From assembly GCA_029975915.1 (NCBI GenBank), contig JARKOC010000540.1, forward strand, positions 1-58,697: a DNA stretch of 58,697 nt, read 5' to 3'. Below are positions 53,813 to 58,697 of this stretch, one piece after another (position 1 is the first letter of the stretch; each line of letters begins with the position of its first letter). This DNA comes from Bryobacteraceae bacterium (GTDB lineage Bacteria; Acidobacteriota; Terriglobia; Bryobacterales; Bryobacteraceae). A model generated the notes under the pieces. The model saw only the letters and a list, made by a program, of their open reading frames with translations. It had not been told where the DNA came from and ran no database searches. The position numbers were made by a program, and so were the translations under genes.

Positions 53813-55960
53813 ATGAGACCCGATTTTTCGAAACTCGACTATAAGGCCGCTCCCAAGGCTCCAGCCGCTACCGTCGCTGCCGACTGCGTTTGGAAGACCG
53901 CCGAGCAGATAGGTGTCAAGCCCTGGTACACCGCCGCCGACCTGGCCGGTATGGAGCACCTGGAGTATGCCGCCGGCTTGCCGCCGTTCCTGCGCGGGCC
54001 GTATTCGACCATGTATGTCATGCGGCCGTGGACCATCCGCCAGTACGCCGGATTCTCCACTGCCGAGGAGTCCAACGCGTTCTACCGGCGCAATCTCGCC
54101 GCGGGACAGAAGGGTCTCTCGGTCGCCTTCGACCTCGCCACCCACCGCGGCTATGATTCCGACCACGAGCGCGTCAAGGGCGATGTCGGCAAGGCCGGTG
54201 TAGCCATCGATTCGATCGAGGACATGAAGATCCTCTTCGATCAGATCCCGCTCGATCAGATGTCGGTGTCGATGACCATGAACGGCGCCGTGCTGCCCAT
54301 CATGGCCTTTTACATCGTCGCCGCCGAGGAGCAGGGCGTCCCAACCGCTAAGCTGACCGGGACCATTCAGAACGACATTCTGAAGGAGTTCATGGTTCGC
54401 AATACCTACATATACCCGCCCGCCCCTTCCATGCGGATCATCGGCGACATCTTCCGCTATTGCTCGGCGAACATGCCGAAGTTCAACTGCATCTCGATCT
54501 CTGGTTATCACATGCAGGAAGCCGGGGCGACTGCGGACATTGAACTTGCCTACACTCTGGCCGACGGCCTCGAGTACCTGCGCACCGGCATTAACGCCGG
54601 ACTCTCCATCGACGAGTTCGCGCCGCGGCTCAGCTTCTTCTGGGCCATCGGAATGAACCACTTCATGGAGATCGCCAAGATGAGGGCGGCTCGCGTGCTG
54701 TGGGCCAAAATCGTGAAGTCGTTCAACCCCAAAAGCGCAAAGTCGATGGCGCTGCGTACGCACTCGCAGACATCCGGCTGGTCGCTGGCGGCCCAGGACG
54801 TCTTCAACAACGTCGTGCGGACGGCGGTCGAGGCTATGGCGGCCGCACTGGGTCACACTCAATCCCTGCACACCAACGCACTCGATGAAGCGATCGCCCT
54901 GCCAACCGATTTCTCAGCCCGAATTGCCCGCAACACACAGATCTATATCCAGGAAGAAACGGGCATCTGCCGCGTGGTGGATCCCTGGGCCGGCTCTTAT
55001 TACGTCGAATCGCTCACCGACGAGTTGATGCGCCGTGCGTGGACGCTCATTCAAGAGGTCGAGGCGCTCGGCGGCATGACCAAGGCCATCGAGACCGGCC
55101 TGCCGAAGATGCGCATCGAGGAGGCTGCCGCACGGCGGCAGGCGCTCATCGACTCCGGCCGCGAGACCATCGTCGGCGTCAACAAATACCACCCCGAACA
55201 CGAGGATCCCATCGACATCCTTGAGGTCGACAACACCTCCGTCCGCGACTCCCAAGTCCGGCGGCTTCAACAGATCCGCGCTACGAGGAATGAACAGGCC
55301 GTTCAAGCCGCGCTGACGGCACTCACCAAGTGCGCTGAGACCGGGGAAGGGAATTTGCTCGAACTCTCGGTCCAGGCAGCGCGATTGCGAGCCACGCTGG
55401 GCGAAATCTCCATGGCACTCGAAAAACCGTTCGGCCGTTACCAGGCTGTCAACCGGACCATCTCCGGCGTCTACTCCTCGGAGTCTCAGTCCGATCCGGA
55501 GTTCCAGGCGGCGCGCAAACTGGCGGACGCCTTCGCGGCTGCTGAAGGCCGCCGGCCGCGCTTGTTGATCGCCAAACTCGGCCAGGACGGCCATGATCGC
55601 GGCGCCAAGGTCGTCGCCACTGCGTTTGCCGATATCGGCTTCGACGTCGATGTCGGCCCGCTGTTCCAAACCCCGAAGGAAGCTGCCCGCATGGCGGTGG
55701 AGAATGACGTCCATGTCGTCGGCATCTCTTCGCTTGCGGGCGCTCACAAGACTCTGGTGCCCGAGGTAGTCAGCGAACTGAAGCGGTTGGGCCGCGATGA
55801 CATAGCCGTCTTTGTTGGTGGCGTGATCCCGCAGCAGGACTATGATGCGTTGTATGCCGCTGGCGCCTGCGGCGTCTTTGGACCTGGAAGTGTTATCCCG
55901 GTTTGCGCGAAAAAGGTGCTGGAAACCCTGATTGGAAAAGAAGGTGGCGCAAGCGCCTGA
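53813..55960 (+). CDS. mutB: methylmalonyl-CoA mutase large subunit
   Basis: The catalytic subunit rearranges succinyl-CoA and methylmalonyl-CoA by radical chemistry. The 715-residue protein has the substrate barrel ([51 protein letters not shown]). The C-terminal cobalamin domain carries the lower axial ligand H594 in [12 protein letters not shown], plus GISSLAGAH and [11 protein letters not shown]. Length and motifs match the family. The ATG at 53813 has GGAGG upstream; residues before it in the longer frame come from mutA. It overlaps meaB by 29 bases. Confidence 0.97.
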   Translation: MRPDFSKLDYKAAPKAPAATVAADCVWKTAEQIGVKPWYTAADLAGMEHLEYAAGLPPFLRGPYSTMYVMRPWTIRQYAGFSTAEESNAFYRRNLAAGQKGLSVAFDLATHRGYDSDHERVKGDVGKAGVAIDSIEDMKILFDQIPLDQMSVSMTMNGAVLPIMAFYIVAAEEQGVPTAKLTGTIQNDILKEFMVRNTYIYPPAPSMRIIGDIFRYCSANMPKFNCISISGYHMQEAGATADIELAYTLADGLEYLRTGINAGLSIDEFAPRLSFFWAIGMNHFMEIAKMRAARVLWAKIVKSFNPKSAKSMALRTHSQTSGWSLAAQDVFNNVVRTAVEAMAAALGHTQSLHTNALDEAIALPTDFSARIARNTQIYIQEETGICRVVDPWAGSYYVESLTDELMRRAWTLIQEVEALGGMTKAIETGLPKMRIEEAAARRQALIDSGRETIVGVNKYHPEHEDPIDILEVDNTSVRDSQVRRLQQIRATRNEQAVQAALTALTKCAETGEGNLLELSVQAARLRATLGEISMALEKPFGRYQAVNRTISGVYSSESQSDPEFQAARKLADAFAAAEGRRPRLLIAKLGQDGHDRGAKVVATAFADIGFDVDVGPLFQTPKEAARMAVENDVHVVGISSLAGAHKTLVPEVVSELKRLGRDDIAVFVGGVIPQQDYDALYAAGACGVFGPGSVIPVCAKKVLETLIGKEGGASA

Positions 55961-56993
55961 AAAGGCTCCGAAAACGGCGGTCCAGGGCCTGCCACGCAGG
56001 CCCAGGGGACGTCTTGCACCAAAAGATTACATTGACGGGATTCTCAACGGCGACAGAGTTGCTCTGGCCCGCGCCATCACCGTCATCGAATCCGATCTGA
56101 CCTCTGATGCAGCCTTGGCGCGCGAAATCCTGGAGGGCGTGATCACAAGAGCCGGACACTCCCGGCGGATCGGCATCACCGGTGTGCCAGGGGCGGGTAA
56201 GTCCACCTTTATCGACGCGCTGGGCACCTACCTGATCAGCGAACGCGGCGAAAACCTTGCGGTGCTTTCCATTGATCCTTCCTCGCCGATATCCCAAGGA
56301 TCCATCCTGGGTGACAAGACGCGCATGGAGCGGTTGGCCCAGCAGGAAGCCGCCTTCATTCGTCCCTCTCCTTCGCGCAACCACCTGGGCGGCGTCGCCC
56401 GCCGTACCCGCGAAACCATCCTGCTCTGCGAGGCGGCGGGTTTCAAAAACGTCTTTGTCGAAACCGTCGGCGTGGGCCAGTCCGAAACCGCCGTCAGATC
56501 GATGACCGACTTCTTCCTCCTCATCATGATCGCCGGCGCGGGCGACGAACTGCAGGGCATAAAGCGTGGCATCATCGAGATGACTGACTTGATGGCCATC
56601 AACAAAGCTGACGGCGATAACAAACTCCGCGCCGAACGCGCCCGCGCCGAGTACGCCTCGGCGTTGCACCTCTTTCCGCCCACGCCGGAAGGCTGGACCC
56701 CGCCAGTCCTGACATGTTCGTCCGTCGCCGGTGATGGCCTCCCGGCAATCTGGGAAGCCGTGCTGGCTCACCGCCAGTTGCTGGAAACCAACGGCTGGCT
56801 GGCGCGCCGCCGCCAGCAGCAAAGTCTCGCCTGGATGCGCGAACTCATCGCGAGCGGTCTCGAAGAACAGTTCCGGCAACACCCAGAGGTCCGCGACCAC
56901 CTCCCGAGGGTTGAAACCGATGTCCGCAATGGCCGCATGACTTCCTTTGGCGCCGCGCAGACCTTGCTGGCGCTCTTCCGAGCCAAGGAGTGA
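55932..56993 (+). CDS. meaB: methylmalonyl-CoA mutase-associated G3E GTPase MeaB
   Basis: MeaB (ArgK) protects and reloads the B12 mutase using GTP. The 353-residue GTPase has Walker [10 protein letters not shown] (84-92), [20 protein letters not shown], the switch [18 protein letters not shown] and base-binding NKAD. The C-terminal dimerisation arm is present. A likely start is the TTG at 55932, 29 bases inside mutB; a GTG at 55944 is another candidate, so the first few residues are uncertain. Confidence 0.93.
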   Translation: MEKKVAQAPEKAPKTAVQGLPRRPRGRLAPKDYIDGILNGDRVALARAITVIESDLTSDAALAREILEGVITRAGHSRRIGITGVPGAGKSTFIDALGTYLISERGENLAVLSIDPSSPISQGSILGDKTRMERLAQQEAAFIRPSPSRNHLGGVARRTRETILLCEAAGFKNVFVETVGVGQSETAVRSMTDFFLLIMIAGAGDELQGIKRGIIEMTDLMAINKADGDNKLRAERARAEYASALHLFPPTPEGWTPPVLTCSSVAGDGLPAIWEAVLAHRQLLETNGWLARRRQQQSLAWMRELIASGLEEQFRQHPEVRDHLPRVETDVRNGRMTSFGAAQTLLALFRAKE

Positions 56994-57002
56994 ACTCATA
57001 CC

Positions 57003-58502
57003 ATGTCCCTAACCTTTCCCGTCCTTACCCCTGAAGAAGCCGCTGCGCTCATTCAGCACAATCAAACCATCGGGTTCTCTGGATTCACCCCTGCAGGCGC
57101 CGCCAAGGCCATTCCCAAGGCGCTCGCCGCACGGGCCGAGGCCGAACATGCCATGGGCCGTCCCTTCACGGTCGGCGTCCTGACGGGAGCCTCCACTGGA
57201 CCGTCCCTCGACGGCGCGCTTGCCGAGGCCGAGGCCATCAGCTTCCGCACGCCCTACCAGTCCAACCCCGTTCTGCGTTCTCAGATCAATAAGGGACAAG
57301 TCCGGTTCGTCGATATGCACTTGTCGATCCTGCCGCAGATCGCCCGCTATGGTTTTCTTGGGCCGATTCACTGGGCCGTGGTTGAAGCCTGCGACGTCAC
57401 GGCAGGCGGCGGCATCGTCCTGACCACCTCCGTCGGCGCCTCGAATACCTACTTGCGCCTGGCCGACAAGATCCTTATCGAATTCAACCGCAAACATCCG
57501 CCCACACTGCTCGGCATGCACGATATTTTCGAACCTGCAGACCCGCCCGCACGCCAGGAGATCCCAATCTACGCCGTCCACGACCGCATTGGCGCGGCCA
57601 TGTGCGTCGTCGACCCCAAAAAGATCGCCGGCATCGTGTACACCGATCTTGAGGATGAATCCGCTGGCTTCGACCCGCCCAGCCCGGCTACCGAAAAAAT
57701 TGGCCAGAACGTCGCCAACTTCTTCCTCTCCGAGATGCGCGCTGGCCGCATCCCGCCGCAGTTCCTGCCGCTGCAGTCAGGCGTCGGCAACGTGGCCAAC
57801 GCGGTCCTTGGCGCCCTCGGCGACAACCCCGAAATCCCTAACTTCGAAATGTATACCGAGGTCCTCCAGGACTCCGTCGTCCCGCTGCTTGAATCCGGCC
57901 GCTGCTCATTTGCCTCCACCACGGCCCTTACGCTCTCGCCCGACTCGATGCGGCACGTCACCGACAACCTCGACTTCTTCCGCAACCGCATCTTGATGCG
58001 GCCGCAAGAGATCACAAACAACCCAGAAGTCGTTCGCCGTCTCGGTGTTTTGTCCCTCAATACCGCCATCGAAATCGATCTCGGCGGCAACGTCAATTCC
58101 ACTCACGTCATGGGACGCCAGATGATGAACGGCATCGGCGGCTCCGGCGATTTCACCCGCAACGCCTATATGTCGGTGTTCTCCTGCCCCTCAACGGCCA
58201 AGGGCGGAAAGATCTCGGCAATCGTCCCCGTCGTCTCCCATATGGACCATTCCGAACACTCCGTTCAGATCGTCGTGACCGAGCAAGGTGTCGCCGATCT
58301 TCGCGGCAAAGATCCGCACGAGCGCGCCCAGTTGATTATCAACAATTGCGCACACCCGGACTTCCGCCAGCAGCTCCGGCAGTACCTCTCTCTTACCAAG
58401 GAAGGACACGAGCCGATGTCGCTTTCGCTCGGCTATTCTTTCCACCGCCACTTCCTGCGCAACGGTGACATGCGCAACATTAACTGGGATGAGTGGCGCT
58501 AA
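57003..58502 (+). CDS. class I CoA-transferase (propionyl-CoA:succinate type)
   Basis: The 499-residue acetyl-CoA hydrolase/transferase family protein exchanges CoA between an acyl-CoA and an acid. Likely pairs are propionyl-CoA with succinate or acetyl-CoA with succinate. The N-terminal half has SGFTPAGAAKAIPKALAAR and LTGASTGPSLDGALAEAE. The CoA-thioester Glu is expected at E286 in MYTEVLQDS. GGSGDFTRNAYMSVFSC and VVTEQGVADLRGKDPHER close the second half. It is the last gene of the methylmalonyl operon, eight bases after meaB. Substrate preference is inferred from context. Confidence 0.88.
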   Translation: MSLTFPVLTPEEAAALIQHNQTIGFSGFTPAGAAKAIPKALAARAEAEHAMGRPFTVGVLTGASTGPSLDGALAEAEAISFRTPYQSNPVLRSQINKGQVRFVDMHLSILPQIARYGFLGPIHWAVVEACDVTAGGGIVLTTSVGASNTYLRLADKILIEFNRKHPPTLLGMHDIFEPADPPARQEIPIYAVHDRIGAAMCVVDPKKIAGIVYTDLEDESAGFDPPSPATEKIGQNVANFFLSEMRAGRIPPQFLPLQSGVGNVANAVLGALGDNPEIPNFEMYTEVLQDSVVPLLESGRCSFASTTALTLSPDSMRHVTDNLDFFRNRILMRPQEITNNPEVVRRLGVLSLNTAIEIDLGGNVNSTHVMGRQMMNGIGGSGDFTRNAYMSVFSCPSTAKGGKISAIVPVVSHMDHSEHSVQIVVTEQGVADLRGKDPHERAQLIINNCAHPDFRQQLRQYLSLTKEGHEPMSLSLGYSFHRHFLRNGDMRNINWDEWR

Positions 58503-58528
58503 TCGCTAAGGGCCAGACTGGTTTCGCG

Positions 58529-58562
58529 GGGCGGCATCCTCCGGGAGCCGCCCTTATCCTTT
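58529..58562 (+). terminator. terminator-like hairpin at the end of the methylmalonyl operon
   Basis: GGGCGGC (58529-58535) pairs with GCCGCCC (58547-58553), with a GC-rich 11-base loop, followed by TTATCCTTT. It lies 26 bases behind the CoA-transferase stop. The T-run is imperfect and is directly joined to the intron 5' end, as if the intron interrupted the terminator's tail. Confidence 0.7.
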
Positions 58563-58697
58563 GTGTGCCGAGCATGTTCGACAGCTTGAGGGTGGAAGTC
58601 CCTTTGACAACCTGATGGAGGTGAAGTCATAGCGAAGCGCAAGGGCGTCGCCGCGAGGCGGGGTCTGAAAGAAGCGCGGAGCAAAGGCGCGAGCCGA
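58563..58697 (+). mobile_element. 5' end of a group II intron (partial)
   Basis: The sequence GTGTGCCGAGCATG fits the group II 5' consensus GUGYG and is followed by GGTGGAAGTCC, CTGATGGAGGTGAAGTCATA and GCGAAGCGCAAGGG, which I recall from domain I of bacterial group II introns. The intron continues past the window, so the reverse transcriptase and 3' end are not visible. Its insertion just behind a terminator hairpin is the target preference of bacterial class C introns. No protein is encoded in the visible part. Confidence 0.75.

Overview
The window is GC-rich, densely packed bacterial chromosome. The gene content suggests an Acidobacteriota member of the Bryobacteraceae/Solibacter type. Reasons are a giant propeller-sensor hybrid kinase, Tat-exported Gfo/Idh-type oxidoreductases, two TonB-like proteins with Pro- or Gly-rich linkers, a duplicated exbD, and a Gld-type ABC cluster with a DUF4340 protein. 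This assignment is an inference from gene families; no rRNA gene is present. Most of the window is ordinary metabolism and cell-envelope housekeeping. Both ends appear to carry mobile elements: the 5' end of an insertion sequence that cuts a Gfo/Idh gene at the left, and the 5' end of a group II intron just behind a terminator at the right.

Layout. 1-4.4 kb: interrupted oxidoreductase, then two secreted proteins of unknown function. 4.5-15.3 kb: a tightly coupled inositol catabolism operon on the + strand (LacI-type regulator, iolB, iolC, a Cgl0159-type aldolase-like gene, iolD, iolA/mmsA, iolE, iolG, an overlooked 34-residue membrane peptide gene, and a GRP-family sugar transporter). A promoter with a perfect 14-bp palindrome at its start site precedes it. 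15.3-18.9 kb: convergent hybrid sensor kinase. 19.1-20.4 kb: YtrA-type GntR regulator plus SPFH membrane protein, with a 20-bp operator-like inverted repeat. 21.2-23.7 kb: PLP sulfur-amino-acid enzyme and cysS, divergent from tgt, yajC, secD and secF (23.8-28.3 kb). 28.4-32.0 kb: tonB-exbB-exbD-exbD and a TPR lipoprotein, ending in a terminator. 32.1-34.8 kb: a bifunctional Rel protein and a DUF971 protein. 34.8-37.9 kb (- strand): a second TonB protein with three N-terminal repeats, S1/P1 nuclease, YqiA-like esterase. 38.0-41.3 kb: acpP, fabF, a polyprenyl-phosphate sugar transferase and tRNA-Gly(TCC). 41.4-47.7 kb (- strand): nicotinamidase, nicotinate phosphoribosyltransferase and a four-gene Gld-like ABC cluster. 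48.0-58.5 kb: a complete methylmalonyl-CoA (Wood-Werkman) operon.

How it fits together. The inositol operon converts myo-inositol to acetyl-CoA plus a C3 unit. The right-hand operon encodes transcarboxylase 5S, 12S and 1.3S subunits with an extra small delta-like subunit, methylmalonyl-CoA epimerase, both mutase subunits, the MeaB chaperone and a class I CoA-transferase. This set can interconvert succinyl-CoA and propionyl-CoA while moving a carboxyl group between methylmalonyl-CoA and pyruvate/oxaloacetate. No membrane decarboxylase beta subunit is present, which argues for transcarboxylation rather than a sodium pump.

The observations most worth following are the small membrane peptide coupled to the sugar transporter, the delta-like subunit and biotin-domain-like tail of the transcarboxylase, the two operator-like palindromes, the triple-repeat TonB protein, and the group II intron at the right edge. 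I found no CRISPR array, no phage genes and no clear undescribed defence or biosynthetic system.
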